Shown: positions 1 to 8,350, counted from the stretch's first letter. The stretch: 15,019 nt of DNA from an uncultured Lachnoanaerobaculum sp. (GCF_938015485.1 NZ_CALLVU010000016.1:1-15019); one strand, 5' to 3'. Notes: generated from the sequence alone by a model not told the origin. Translations and numbers: made by a program.

Positions 1-2105
1 ACCTCACCCTGTTCACAAGCGCTGCCTATAATAAGTCCTTCTCTCATCTTTGCAAGAATTGACTTCGGAATTCTCGGCCTCTTGTTAAAATAATCTATAT
101 GTGAGAGAGAAATCAACTTATAAAGATTTATTCTGCCTATATCGTTTTTTGCAAGGATAATTACATGATTGTATTTGGTTTTCTTTACAATATCCGCATT
201 GGTCTCGCCAAGACTTGCCACATCCGAAAGCTTGCTCAATCCCTTGTCTTTAAGCCTTTTTATAAACTCCACCCATATCTGTGCGGTAGCCTCCGCATCA
301 TTTACAGCTCTGTGGTGCCCTTCAAGTGAAATATTCAAAGCCTTACATACGGTATCAAGCTTGAATCTGTTAATATCTGGTAACAGTAATCTTGCCATAG
401 CTACAGTATCTATAATGGACGGGTTGTACTCTCTGTTTATTCTCTTTGCATTCTCTCTGATGAATCCCGTATCAAATCCTGCATTGTGAGCCACAATAAT
501 ATAGTCCTCACAGAAGTCCAAAAACTTAGGTAAAACCTCCTCTATTACAGGAGCATTGACTACCATTGCGTCACTTATATGTGTAAGCTCCTCAATCCTG
601 AAAGGTATAGGCCTTTGCGGATTGACGAATGTGGAAAATCTGTCCACTATCTCACCGTTTACCACCTTTACGGCACCGATCTCCGTTATGGCGTCATTTT
701 TTGCTGAAAATCCTGTGGTCTCGATATCAAACACTATAAAGCCGTCATCCAATGTCTTATCTGAAGGATTACTTACAAGTTCCTTTAAGTCGTCTACCAG
801 ATAACCTTCAACACCGTAGATAATTTTTGGCGGATTCTTAACATGACTTGCTTCAGTAAAAGCCTGTATATTTCCGTGGTCTGTAATGGCTATAGCGTCC
901 ATTCCCCAGTTCTTTGCCTGATTTATAATATCCGAAGCTGATGAAACACCGTCAAAATCACTCATCTTAGTATGGCAGTGAAGCTCCACCCTCTTTATGG
1001 GTTCATTGTCTACACGAATATTATCTTCAAACTTCTCACATTTTTTGATGCCCTTTACAGATGATATGGTCAGCTCACTGTCAAACTTATCAACCAGTGC
1101 AAGTCCGTTTATCTTTACATAGTTTCCCTTTACTATGTTCTCTTTGATAATATCAAGCTGCTCACCTCGAACAAACATCTTTACATAAATAGAATCACTG
1201 AAGTCTGTAATTGCAAAAATATAAAGTGTAGAGTCGCTTCTTTCAAGATATCTTGAATCCACCTCTATTATCTTACCTTTTACAACGACCTCACCTATTT
1301 CGCCTACCAGATCCGAAAGTTTTATAAAGTTGTCGTCAAAGTCCCTTCCGAATATGACATCAGGATTATTTGTCTTTTGAAACTTAGGTGTAAATCCTTT
1401 CTTATCAAAGCCTTTTTTATTAAAGTTCTTTTTGTCAAAGCTCTTTTTATCCTGCTTTTTACTATTTGAAACACTTTTGGTCGAATCTTCTTTACCGGAA
1501 TCACTGCTTTCCCATACAGTACTGCCGCCGCCTACAAACTCTGTTGTGTCGGCTCTTTTGGCTACAGTCCTTGTGGCAAACTCTATCTCCTCACTCTTTT
1601 CTTTTGCGGCGATGAATTTATGTCTGACCGTACAAAGTATTCCGCATCTTTCATTGAAGATTTTTTCAAGAATTCTTACAAGCTCATCTATAACGCTTTC
1701 ATTTATAGGATTCTTTTCTACAGTCATATCCATATATGCGCCGTCAAAGCTGACAGTGGCGTTATTTAGAATCAAATATTCGGATATCTTATAGTTTTTT
1801 ATTTCAAGCAATATACTGTCCTTATATGCGTCAAACAAATTTTGGGGAGTATACTGACTTGAGAGTTTGAATTTTTCAAATATTTTTATTTTAATATTCT
1901 TTTTCGGAAACATCTTATCTTTTATAAGTGCTTCCAACTCCAGAATAGTTCTTTTCTCAATTATTCTTTCCGCAATGATATTTACCTTTATCAAAGTCAT
2001 ATCACTGCTTGCAGTTACTTTTTCAACAGAAACAAAGTTTAAAAGCTCATCCATATGCGGTGCGCATTCCAAACTTTGAAAAACATCTTTGAACTTTTTA
2101 ACCAT
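1..2105 (-). CDS. polC: DNA polymerase III PolC-type, alpha subunit (N-terminal 701 codons; runs off left edge)
   Basis: This is the N-terminal half of the replicative polymerase of low-GC Gram-positives. I translated it by hand because the frame leaves the window without a stop. The order fits PolC: an N-terminal region (about 1-210), a Lys/Phe-rich linker (219-238), an OB-fold region (about 250-365), a PHP domain starting with H-C-H-T near residues 376-379, and an inserted proofreading exonuclease. The exonuclease has the DEDDh residues: D460 and E462 in DIETTG, D545 in HNAGFD, H598 and D603 in HHRAVND. PHP sequence then resumes. The polymerase palm and fingers lie beyond position 1. The ATG at 2105 follows AGAGG with a 6-nt spacer and begins 1 nt after the ispG stop, so translation is probably coupled. 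Identity is secure. The tandem repeat in the linker is the only oddity. Confidence 0.96.
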   Translation of the reverse strand, partial: MVKKFKDVFQSLECAPHMDELLNFVSVEKVTASSDMTLIKVNIIAERIIEKRTILELEALIKDKMFPKKNIKIKIFEKFKLSSQYTPQNLFDAYKDSILLEIKNYKISEYLILNNATVSFDGAYMDMTVEKNPINESVIDELVRILEKIFNERCGILCTVRHKFIAAKEKSEEIEFATRTVAKRADTTEFVGGGSTVWESSDSGKEDSTKSVSNSKKQDKKSFDKKNFNKKGFDKKGFTPKFQKTNNPDVIFGRDFDDNFIKLSDLVGEIGEVVVKGKIIEVDSRYLERSDSTLYIFAITDFSDSIYVKMFVRGEQLDIIKENIVKGNYVKINGLALVDKFDSELTISSVKGIKKCEKFEDNIRVDNEPIKRVELHCHTKMSDFDGVSSASDIINQAKNWGMDAIAITDHGNIQAFTEASHVKNPPKIIYGVEGYLVDDLKELVSNPSDKTLDDGFIVFDIETTGFSAKNDAITEIGAVKVVNGEIVDRFSTFVNPQRPIPFRIEELTHISDAMVVNAPVIEEVLPKFLDFCEDYIIVAHNAGFDTGFIRENAKRINREYNPSIIDTVAMARLLLPDINRFKLDTVCKALNISLEGHHRAVNDAEATAQIWVEFIKRLKDKGLSKLSDVASLGETNADIVKKTKYNHVIILAKNDIGRINLYKLISLSHIDYFNKRPRIPKSILAKMREGLIIGSACEQGE
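1392..1451 (-). repeat. Four tandem 15-bp units inside polC (inter-domain linker)
   Basis: Four imperfect, in-frame 15-nt units lie at 1392-1406, 1407-1421, 1422-1436 and 1437-1451. They encode the pentapeptides DKKSF, DKKNF, NKKGF and DKKGF (PolC residues about 219-238). The array sits between the N-terminal region and the OB-fold region, where PolC proteins have variable sequence, so it is probably a flexible basic linker that grew by slippage. Confidence 0.8.
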
Positions 2106-2106
2106 T

Positions 2107-3165
2107 CTATGCCTCTTTTGACAACATATCCAGTTCTTCTTTTAAAGCAGGTAAAAGCTCATTTTCAGGTAATTTCTTTACCACTCTACCCTTTTTTATA
2201 AGCAATCCCTCGCCTATACCGCCTGCAATTCCTATATCGGCTTCCTTAGCCTCTCCCGGTCCGTTCACAACACAGCCCATAACAGCAACTTTGATATTCA
2301 AATCATAGTTTTCGACAAGCTTTTCCACCTTTCCGGCAAGTCCGATAAGGTCAATATTGGTTCTGCCGCAGGTAGGGCATGATACCACTTCAATACCGCC
2401 CTTTCTAAGACCCAGATTGTTAAGGATAAGCTTTCCTGCAAAAATTTCTTCCACAGGGTCTCCGGTCAATGAAACTCTGATAGTGTCGCCTATTCCCTGA
2501 TACAAAATAATACCAAGTCCGAGGGAGGACTTTATCATACCTCTTTTTACGGTCCCCGACTCTGTGATTCCCACATGAAGCGGATAATCCGTCTCTTGTG
2601 ATATAAGTTCATGCGCCTTTACACACATCATTACATCTGAAGATTTGATACTTATAACCAGATTGTTATAGTCCATATCCTCTATTATCTTTACCTTGTC
2701 AAGTGCTGACTCCACAATACCCCTTGCAGTCACACCGCCGTATTTTTCTATAAGATTTTTTTCGAGAGAGCCTGAATTTACACCTACTCTTATCGGAAGA
2801 TTTCTTTCCTTACAAGCGTCTACAACCGCTTTTATTCTTTCACTGCTTCCGATATTTCCGGGATTTATTCTTATCTTATCACAGCCCGACTTAATAGCCT
2901 CAAGTGCCAATCTGTAGTCAAAGTGAATATCGGCTACAAGAGGAATATGTATCTGCTTTTTTATCTGGGCTATTGCCCTTGCAGCCTCGCTGTTTGGTAC
3001 CGCCACCCTTATAATATCACAGCCTGCATCTTCAAGCCTTAATATCTGATCTACGGTAGCAACAACATCCTCAGTCTTTGTATTACACATTGACTGTATC
3101 AGTATAGGATTACCCGCTCCTATTTTTTTATCTCCAATTTGTACTAATCTTGTTTTCTTTCTCAT
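2107..3165 (-). CDS. ispG: (E)-4-hydroxy-3-methylbut-2-enyl-diphosphate synthase (flavodoxin)
   Basis: IspG is a cytosolic [4Fe-4S] enzyme that reductively opens methylerythritol cyclodiphosphate to HMBPP, the penultimate step of the MEP isoprenoid pathway. The 352-residue product has the usual length for the short bacterial form. A TIM-barrel half is followed by the cluster-binding part. The ligands are visible as C263 and C266 in SCPTCGR, C298 in MGCVVNGPGE, and E305 of the same motif. The ATG at 3165 overlaps the rseP stop by four bases (ATGA), and polC starts one base after its stop. It is therefore an internal gene of the uppS-to-polC operon, which also holds dxr of the same pathway. I see nothing unusual in it. 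Confidence 0.96.
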   Translation of the reverse strand: MRKKTRLVQIGDKKIGAGNPILIQSMCNTKTEDVVATVDQILRLEDAGCDIIRVAVPNSEAARAIAQIKKQIHIPLVADIHFDYRLALEAIKSGCDKIRINPGNIGSSERIKAVVDACKERNLPIRVGVNSGSLEKNLIEKYGGVTARGIVESALDKVKIIEDMDYNNLVISIKSSDVMMCVKAHELISQETDYPLHVGITESGTVKRGMIKSSLGLGIILYQGIGDTIRVSLTGDPVEEIFAGKLILNNLGLRKGGIEVVSCPTCGRTNIDLIGLAGKVEKLVENYDLNIKVAVMGCVVNGPGEAKEADIGIAGGIGEGLLIKKGRVVKKLPENELLPALKEELDMLSKEA

Positions 3166-4199
3166 AATATTATTCTTCTTATATCGTTAAACATTACAAA
3201 AACCATCAAAAGCATCAAAAATGCAAAACCTGCCAAATGTATATACCCTTCCACCTTTCTGTTTAGAGGTCTTCTGAAGATACCCTCCAAAAACAAAAAG
3301 ATAAGTCTGCCTCCGTCAAGTGCTGGCAGCGGCAAAAGATTCATAACACCCAGGTTTGCACTTAATAAAAGTACCATCTGTGAAAGTGATAATAAAACCA
3401 CGAATATACCGTAAGGCTTTGACTCATTCACAGTGTTACCTATCATAGAAACAATACCTACAGGGCCACTTATTTCATTTGCATTTGCCTTACCGTGAAG
3501 CAGGTATAAAAGTGAATCAATAGTTGTGGAAACGGTATACTTTACCTCAAGCACTGAATACTTTAATACCTCTATAGGACTGTTCAGTTTTTGATATCCA
3601 GAACTTTCAATACCTATCATATACTGAGAATATTTTTCATTGTATACAGGAGTTATTGAAATGTTCTTCTCCTCATTTCCGTTTCTTCTGACACTAAGTG
3701 TGATATCCTTTCCCTGATGTAAAAAAAGATAGGTGGACAAATCTCTGTAAAAATCAACATGTCTGCCGTTTATCTTTTCTATAACATCTCCTTTTTGAAG
3801 CCCGGAAGTTTGTGCAGGCAATCCGTCCATAAGTCCGCTTATAACAGGCTTATCCACACCTACATTTCCGACTATAAATATGGCAACAAAAAATGCCAAT
3901 ATAAAGTTAAAAATCGGTCCTGCCGCTACAGTTGCAATCCTTCCGATAAGCGGAGCGGAGTTGAAACTTCCGGGCTCGTCCTCATCTTCATCCTCTCCGT
4001 ACATCTGACATGAACCGCCAAGAGGCAAAAGTTTCAGTGAATACTCTGTCTCCTTCCCTTTGACAGAAAAGAGTCTGGGACCCATACCTACAGAAAACTC
4101 AACCACTTTTACACCTGAGAGCTTGGCAAACAAAAAATGTCCAAACTCATGTATCAATACTATTACTCCAAAAATAATAAGCGCTATAACTATATTCAA
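3162..4199 (-). CDS. rseP: RIP metalloprotease RseP (site-2 protease family), TTG start
   Basis: This is a membrane-embedded zinc protease that cuts transmembrane anti-sigma factors and leftover signal peptides. The 345-residue protein opens with a hydrophobic helix containing the HEFGH zinc motif (H17, E18, H21). Further membrane segments and a PDZ domain follow (about 120-200, including GLQKGDVI). The second catalytic motif, NLLPLPALDGG, lies near the C-terminus. An acidic run (EDEDEDE) occurs in the loop after the first helix. The start is TTG at 4199, not ATG. It is supported by AAAGGA seven bases upstream and by placing the HEFGH helix at the very N-terminus as in the family. It overlaps the dxr stop (TTGA) and the ispG start (ATGA), giving coupled translation. 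The target anti-sigma factor is not in the window. Confidence 0.95.
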   Translation of the reverse strand: MNIVIALIIFGVIVLIHEFGHFLFAKLSGVKVVEFSVGMGPRLFSVKGKETEYSLKLLPLGGSCQMYGEDEDEDEPGSFNSAPLIGRIATVAAGPIFNFILAFFVAIFIVGNVGVDKPVISGLMDGLPAQTSGLQKGDVIEKINGRHVDFYRDLSTYLFLHQGKDITLSVRRNGNEEKNISITPVYNEKYSQYMIGIESSGYQKLNSPIEVLKYSVLEVKYTVSTTIDSLLYLLHGKANANEISGPVGIVSMIGNTVNESKPYGIFVVLLSLSQMVLLLSANLGVMNLLPLPALDGGRLIFLFLEGIFRRPLNRKVEGYIHLAGFAFLMLLMVFVMFNDIRRIIL

Positions 4200-5335
4200 A
4201 TCTTTATCCTTTCCAGATACTCCTCAGTCCATTTTTTCAGTGAAAGAATATCAGAAATTGATGGATTTTTTGTGAACTCATGAGCATCCAATACCTTACC
4301 TATCAGATAAGGTATATCTGTAAATCGTATTTTCTTTTCCAAAAACTTTGCAACAGCCCACTCGTTAGCCGCATTCAAAACTGTAGGAGCACTTCCGCCT
4401 CTCTTTCCTGCAAGCATTGCAAGCTTAAGTCCTTCAAACACATCCAAATCAGGCTTTGAAAAATTCAGTGTAGCCAGACTTGCAAAGTCAACCCTGTCAT
4501 CAGATATATATCTTCTTTCAGGATAAAACAGTGCATATGAAATAGGAAGTCTCATATCGGGAGTACCAAGTTGTGCAATGATACCGTTATCCTTAAACTC
4601 CACCATAGAGTGGATAATGGATTCTTTTTGAATTACCACCTCTATATCATCTATATACACATCAAAAAGATGTGAGGCCTCTATTATCTCAAGCCCCTTA
4701 TTGACCATTGTAGCGGAGTCTATGGTGATTTTTTTGCCCATGCTCCAATTCGGATGCTTCAGAGCATCCTCCAATGTAACTTTTTGTAAATCTTCTTTAG
4801 TGTATCCTCTAAACGGACCTCCTGAGGCTGTAAGTAAAATCTTCTTTATAGGATTGTGCTTATCAAGGCACTGAAAAATTGCACTGTGTTCGGAGTCCAC
4901 AGGATATATATTTATACCTGTCTTTTTTGCAAGCGGCATTATAATATGGCCTGCACACACCAAAGTCTCCTTGTTTGCAAGTGCAATATCCTTTCCGGCG
5001 TTTATTGCGGCAACGGTCGGCTCTATTCCGATCATTCCCACAACAGCGGTTACCACAATATCGGCTTCTTTTACAGTCGCCGCTTCTATAAGTCCATCCA
5101 TGCCGAAGCACACTTTGGTATCGGTATCTTTTATCCTGTCACAAAGAAGTTTTGCGTCCGTTTCTTCCCATATGGCGGCCACTCTCGGTCTAAACTCTCT
5201 TATCTGCTTTTCAAGCAAATCTATATTTTTATGTGCGGAGAGTGCCTCCACTTTTACATCATCATTTAATCTTACTATATCAAGTGTCTGTGTTCCGATG
5301 GATCCTGTAGATCCCAAAATAGATATTCTTTTCAT
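4196..5335 (-). CDS. dxr: 1-deoxy-D-xylulose 5-phosphate reductoisomerase
   Basis: Dxr converts DXP to methylerythritol 4-phosphate with NADPH, the first committed step of the MEP pathway. The 379-residue product is full length. It begins with a Rossmann nucleotide motif (GSTGSIG, residues 8-14). It then shows ALANKETLV, the metal-binding DSEHSA motif with its Asp and Glu, the substrate loop TASGGPFRG, HPNWSMG, and the second metal motif around MVNKGLEIIEA. A C-terminal helical domain completes it. The ATG at 5335 is preceded by AGGA at seven bases and starts four bases after the cdsA stop. The gene is central in the lipid-precursor operon. The classical inhibitor of this family is fosmidomycin (family knowledge). 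Confidence 0.97.
   Translation of the reverse strand: MKRISILGSTGSIGTQTLDIVRLNDDVKVEALSAHKNIDLLEKQIREFRPRVAAIWEETDAKLLCDRIKDTDTKVCFGMDGLIEAATVKEADIVVTAVVGMIGIEPTVAAINAGKDIALANKETLVCAGHIIMPLAKKTGINIYPVDSEHSAIFQCLDKHNPIKKILLTASGGPFRGYTKEDLQKVTLEDALKHPNWSMGKKITIDSATMVNKGLEIIEASHLFDVYIDDIEVVIQKESIIHSMVEFKDNGIIAQLGTPDMRLPISYALFYPERRYISDDRVDFASLATLNFSKPDLDVFEGLKLAMLAGKRGGSAPTVLNAANEWAVAKFLEKKIRFTDIPYLIGKVLDAHEFTKNPSISDILSLKKWTEEYLERIKI
4207..4212 (-). promoter_or_regulatory. Ribosome binding site supporting the TTG start of rseP
   Basis: AAAGGA sits seven bases before the TTG codon at 4199, inside the last codons of dxr. It decides in favour of the TTG start, since no ATG lies in frame before the HEFGH motif. 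Confidence 0.65.
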
Positions 5336-5339
5336 TATC

Positions 5340-6140
5340 CTATCCTAAAAAATATATTGCAAAAAAGACTGCAGGAGCTGTAAAAATCATACTGTCAAAT
5401 CTGTCAAGTATGCCGCCATGCCCCGGAATCAAATTTCCGTAGTCTTTTATATTGTGATTTCTCTTTATAGCCGAGGCAAGTGCATCTCCCACCTGTGATA
5501 TAACGGAACCGATACCGCATGAAACGGCACAGGTAAATGCAGGCGATCCTATATTTACAAAATGATTCGACAAAATAAAACCTACTATGCCTCCTATAAG
5601 AGCCGCGCCCAACACTCCTCCGATACTTCCCTCTACAGACTTTTTAGGGCTCAGTACGGGAGCTATCTTGTGTTTTCCTATAAGCGATCCCACTACATAA
5701 GCACAGGTATCTGATCCCCAGCTGGATATCAGTATAAGCCATGCCAGATATTTGCCGTCTGCATATGTTCTGGTATTGTATACATAAGAAAACAGTACCG
5801 GAATATAAACCACTCCCATAAATACAAGTGATATCTCTTCAGTCTTATACTTCGGAAATGTAAAGACATATATCGCAAATATAATCATTAAAAATGCAAT
5901 TATCGAAAAGAAAATATATTGATTCAGCTTAAAATACACCAAACAATAGTACACAAGCGAGTATATATATCCCAAATATGCAATATTTTTCTTATCCAAG
6001 CCAAGAGCCCTGTAAAACTCAAAAAGACCTATGATTGAAACAAGCGCAGATAACACTACAAGCGGAATACTTCCGATATAAAAAGCCGAAACGGCAACTA
6101 TCAAAAGTCCTATTCCGCTTATCAGTCTTTTAAAAAACAT
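5340..6140 (-). CDS. cdsA: Phosphatidate cytidylyltransferase (CDP-diacylglycerol synthase)
   Basis: CdsA is an integral membrane enzyme that makes CDP-diacylglycerol from phosphatidate and CTP, the branch point to all anionic phospholipids. The 266-residue protein is mostly hydrophobic, with roughly six to eight membrane segments. It carries the complete family signature at residues 223-249 (SAIKRNHNIKDYG followed by PGHGGILDRFD). The preceding KKSVEGSIGG and GDALAS stretches are also typical. Its ATG shares a base with the uppS stop (TAATG), which suggests translational coupling. Pairing with UppS is a very common bacterial arrangement and places both enzymes at the membrane-lipid and wall-carrier branch. 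Confidence 0.96.
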   Translation of the reverse strand: MFFKRLISGIGLLIVAVSAFYIGSIPLVVLSALVSIIGLFEFYRALGLDKKNIAYLGYIYSLVYYCLVYFKLNQYIFFSIIAFLMIIFAIYVFTFPKYKTEEISLVFMGVVYIPVLFSYVYNTRTYADGKYLAWLILISSWGSDTCAYVVGSLIGKHKIAPVLSPKKSVEGSIGGVLGAALIGGIVGFILSNHFVNIGSPAFTCAVSCGIGSVISQVGDALASAIKRNHNIKDYGNLIPGHGGILDRFDSMIFTAPAVFFAIYFLG

Positions 6141-6847
6141 TAACGACCTCCAAATCTCCTCTGCCTATGGCTATAGCTTTCTATAGCCTTTAAAAGCTCT
6201 TCCTTGTCAAAATCAGGCCACAGTGTATCTGTAATATAAAACTCACTGTAAGCTATCTGCCAAAGCAAAAAGTTCGACACTCTAAGCTCGCCGCTTGTTC
6301 TGATAAGCAAATCCGGGTCAGGCAAATCCTTGGTATCAAGATATGAGGATATAAGTTCTTCACTGATATCGGACTTTGAAATCTTTCCTGATTCCACATC
6401 ATCAACTATATTCTCAACGGCTCTTTTTATCTCATCTCTGCCGCCGTAGTTTATAGCAAAGGCAAAAATCATTCCCGTATTGTTCTTTGTGGCTTCAATA
6501 AGCTTTTTTATTCCCTTTCTTATATCAGGTTCAAATCTGCTCTCATCGCCTATCATCACAGCTTTTACATTATTTTTATTGGCAACATCAATAAGCTTGA
6601 CCATATAGAATCTTAGAAGTTTCATAAGTGCACCCACTTCAAGTGCGGACCTCTTCCAATTCTCGGTGGAAAAAGCATATACTGTAAGGCATTCCACACC
6701 GAGACGTACACAGTCTTCCACCGTCTTTTCGAGCGTCTCACATCCTGCTTTATGCCCCATTGCTCTGGGCAAATTTCTTCTTTCAGCCCATCTTCCGTTA
6801 CCGTCAAGTATTATGGCGATGCTCTTTGGTATAACTAAGTTCTCCAT
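6140..6847 (-). CDS. uppS: Isoprenyl transferase (undecaprenyl diphosphate synthase)
   Basis: This cis-prenyltransferase extends farnesyl diphosphate with isopentenyl diphosphate to the C55 lipid carrier used for peptidoglycan and surface glycans. The 235-residue protein shows the catalytic motif LDGNGRWA with Asp15. It also has the GHKAG phosphate-binding stretch, FSTENWKR, the NYGGRDE motif, and the C-terminal DPDLLIRTSGE followed by SNFLLWQ. All five conserved regions are present. The ATG at 6847 has GGAG four bases upstream, a somewhat short spacing. It is the first gene after a hairpin that follows frr, and it overlaps cdsA by one base. The product feeds the same isoprenoid flow as dxr and ispG further down the operon. 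Confidence 0.96.
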   Translation of the reverse strand: MENLVIPKSIAIILDGNGRWAERRNLPRAMGHKAGCETLEKTVEDCVRLGVECLTVYAFSTENWKRSALEVGALMKLLRFYMVKLIDVANKNNVKAVMIGDESRFEPDIRKGIKKLIEATKNNTGMIFAFAINYGGRDEIKRAVENIVDDVESGKISKSDISEELISSYLDTKDLPDPDLLIRTSGELRVSNFLLWQIAYSEFYITDTLWPDFDKEELLKAIESYSHRQRRFGGR

Positions 6848-6876
6848 TGTACTCCATTCACTTTAAACTATAAAAC

Positions 6877-6900
6877 AAGAAGGTGGAAGCCCACCTTCTT
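6877..6900 (-). terminator. Hairpin terminator or attenuator between frr and uppS
   Basis: A perfect 10-bp inverted repeat (arms 6877-6886 and 6891-6900, GC-rich core GGTGG/CCACC) encloses a 4-base loop. On the minus strand it is followed by TTGTTTTAT, a slightly interrupted T-tract, and preceded by a short A-rich run. This fits a rho-independent terminator behind frr. As only 29 bases separate it from uppS, it could also act as a partial terminator tuning read-through into the lipid genes. Confidence 0.7.
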
Positions 6901-6925
6901 AAACTCTAGAAACCTATGTCCCTAC

Positions 6926-6954
6926 TATATAAAGTCGGCTAATTAAACTGTTAA
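6926..6954 (-). promoter_or_regulatory. Candidate sigma-A-like promoter upstream of the frr-uppS hairpin
   Basis: On the minus strand TTAACA (6954-6949) and TATATA (6931-6926) are separated by 17 bases. If used, transcription would start upstream of the hairpin, making the hairpin part of the uppS leader. The -35 box falls at the end of frr and AT-rich sequence gives chance matches, so support is weak. Confidence 0.3.
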
Positions 6955-7497
6955 TATTTCCTTTGACTTGTCTTCAATAGCCTTATCTACTCTTTCAATA
7001 GCCTTATCTGTGATCTTTTGTATTTTGTTTTCGCCGTCCTTTACATCATCCTCTGTAAAATCTCCGGCCTTCTCAAGCTTCTTTACGGCATCTATAGCGT
7101 CACGTCTGATATTTCTGACAGCCACCTTACATGCCTCGCCCTTTTTCTTTACATCCTTTACAAGCTCTTTTCTTCTCTCCTCTGTAAGCTCAGGGAAAAC
7201 AAGTCTGATACATGAACCGTCATTTGTAGGATTGATACCGAGGTCGGACATATTTATAGCCTTCTCAATTTCCTTTAAAAGAGACTTCTCCCAAGGTGAA
7301 ATCTGGATGATTCTAGGCTCAGGAACCGAAACATTACCTACCTGCTGAAGCGGTGTAGGTGTTCCGTAATACTCTACCTTTATTCTGTCAAGTACATGCG
7401 GATTTGCTCTGCCCGCTCTTATGGAAGCATACTCCTCAAGCAAAACTTCGATAGACTTATTCATCTTCTCTTCAAACTTTTTGATACTCTCTTGCAT
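6943..7497 (-). CDS. frr: Ribosome recycling factor
   Basis: RRF works with EF-G to split post-termination ribosomes. The 184-residue product is full length for the family and begins at the conventional position (MQESIKKFEEKM). It carries ASIRAGRANPHVLD, YYGTPTPLQQ, ISPWEKSLLKEIEKAI and the basic segment around VRNIRRDA. The two-domain arrangement is inferred from the family: a three-helix bundle from the ends and a beta-rich insert from about residues 30-105. The ATG at 7497 has AAGGAG shortly upstream. It lies 41 bases after pyrH, the classical neighbour, and is followed by a hairpin terminator, so pyrH-frr may form its own short transcript with some read-through. Confidence 0.97.
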   Translation of the reverse strand: MQESIKKFEEKMNKSIEVLLEEYASIRAGRANPHVLDRIKVEYYGTPTPLQQVGNVSVPEPRIIQISPWEKSLLKEIEKAINMSDLGINPTNDGSCIRLVFPELTEERRKELVKDVKKKGEACKVAVRNIRRDAIDAVKKLEKAGDFTEDDVKDGENKIQKITDKAIERVDKAIEDKSKEILTV

Positions 7498-7538
7498 AAA
7501 TTCTCCTTAATATTATGTTTACTATGCATAAGCAAAGC

Positions 7539-8237
7539 TTACACTGTCACAACTGTTCCGTTTATTTTGCCTTCAAGTGCATTCTTTATTGAATTCTCTT
7601 CGTTCAAATCAAATACTGCAAGCGGCATCTTATGTTCAAGGCACATAACAGACGCCGTCAAATCCACTACGGCAAGTCTCTTGTCAATAACCTCTTGAAT
7701 AGTAAGCTTATCATACTTTTTGGCATTAGGGTCAAGCTTAGGATCTGCACTATAAACTCCGTCGATAGACTTTGCCAAAAGTATCATATCCACATCCATC
7801 TCAATGGCTCTAAGCACAATACCTGTATCTGTAGAGAAGTAGGGATGACCTGTACCGCCTCCGAAAAATACCACCTTGCCTTTTGAAAAGCTCTCATTTA
7901 CCTTATCCTTTGAGAAAAGCTCAGCCATATCTCCACAGGCAAATGCAGAGTATATAGCGGTATCTATTCCTTCAGAACGGAATATTTCAGATACATAGAT
8001 ACAGTTCATAATAGTTGCAAGCATTCCGATCTGGTCGGCCTTTGTTCTGTCTATCGCCTCGGAAGTTCTGCCTCTCCAGTAGTTACCTCCGCCGATTACT
8101 ATACCTATATCACAACCCTCAGCCAGTGAAGGCTTTAGCTGCCTTGCAATATCTCTTACCTTTTCTTCATTGTAGCCGCCCTCAGGCTTTGCAAGGGCCT
8201 CGCCGCTTAATTTCAACATTACTCTTTTATTTTGCAT
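7539..8237 (-). CDS. pyrH: UMP kinase (uridylate kinase)
   Basis: PyrH phosphorylates UMP to UDP with ATP and belongs to the amino acid kinase fold, usually as a hexamer regulated by GTP and UTP (family knowledge). The 232-residue product has the N-terminal KLSGEAL motif (residues 9-15), the glycine loop GGGNYWRG (49-56), GMLAT, FFGGGTGHP.FSTDT, the LLAKSIDGVYSADP segment and a final strand ending at GTVVTV. The ATG at 8237 follows AGAGG with a 5-base spacer. In many Firmicutes rpsB and tsf lie just upstream. Here comF does instead, with a promoter-like sequence in the gap. Confidence 0.97.
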   Translation of the reverse strand: MQNKRVMLKLSGEALAKPEGGYNEEKVRDIARQLKPSLAEGCDIGIVIGGGNYWRGRTSEAIDRTKADQIGMLATIMNCIYVSEIFRSEGIDTAIYSAFACGDMAELFSKDKVNESFSKGKVVFFGGGTGHPYFSTDTGIVLRAIEMDVDMILLAKSIDGVYSADPKLDPNAKKYDKLTIQEVIDKRLAVVDLTASVMCLEHKMPLAVFDLNEENSIKNALEGKINGTVVTV

Positions 8238-8271
8238 AGATTCCTCTATCCTTTACTTGTAATATGTGTCA

Positions 8272-8300
8272 AGTATACCATAGGGGAAATAGTTATACAA
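8272..8300 (-). promoter_or_regulatory. Probable extended -10 promoter for pyrH-frr
   Basis: On the minus strand TGGTATACT (8280-8272) gives an extended -10 element (TGn plus TATACT). A weak -35 box, TTGTAT (8300-8295), lies 17 bases upstream. The expected start lies about 30 bases before the pyrH ATG. Its position between a weak hairpin and pyrH makes it a plausible driver of the pyrH-frr block. Confidence 0.5.
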
Positions 8301-8323
8301 TGGAAAACTCTTTTTCGTAAAAT

Positions 8324-8350
8324 ATGTCAGGTTTTAGAAACTGCCGACAT
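8324..8350 (-). terminator. Possible weak terminator after comF
   Basis: On the minus strand a 7-bp stem with one G-U pair (8350-8344 with 8330-8324) encloses a second short GTTT/AAAC pairing. A short T-run (ATTTTACG) follows. It lies directly behind the comF stop and before the pyrH promoter candidate. The stem is short and the T-run weak, so termination may be partial. Confidence 0.4.

Noticed and set aside
1432..1794. Plus-strand open frame of 120 codons (and others at 169-489 and 556-804)
   Set aside because: All are antisense to the continuous polC frame. Ser/Leu/Phe-rich products are typical of reversed low-GC coding sequence.
7525..7540. Small inverted repeat TAAGC-TTT-GCTTA at the pyrH stop
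   Set aside because: A five-base stem with a three-base loop and no T-tract is within chance expectation and too weak for a terminator.
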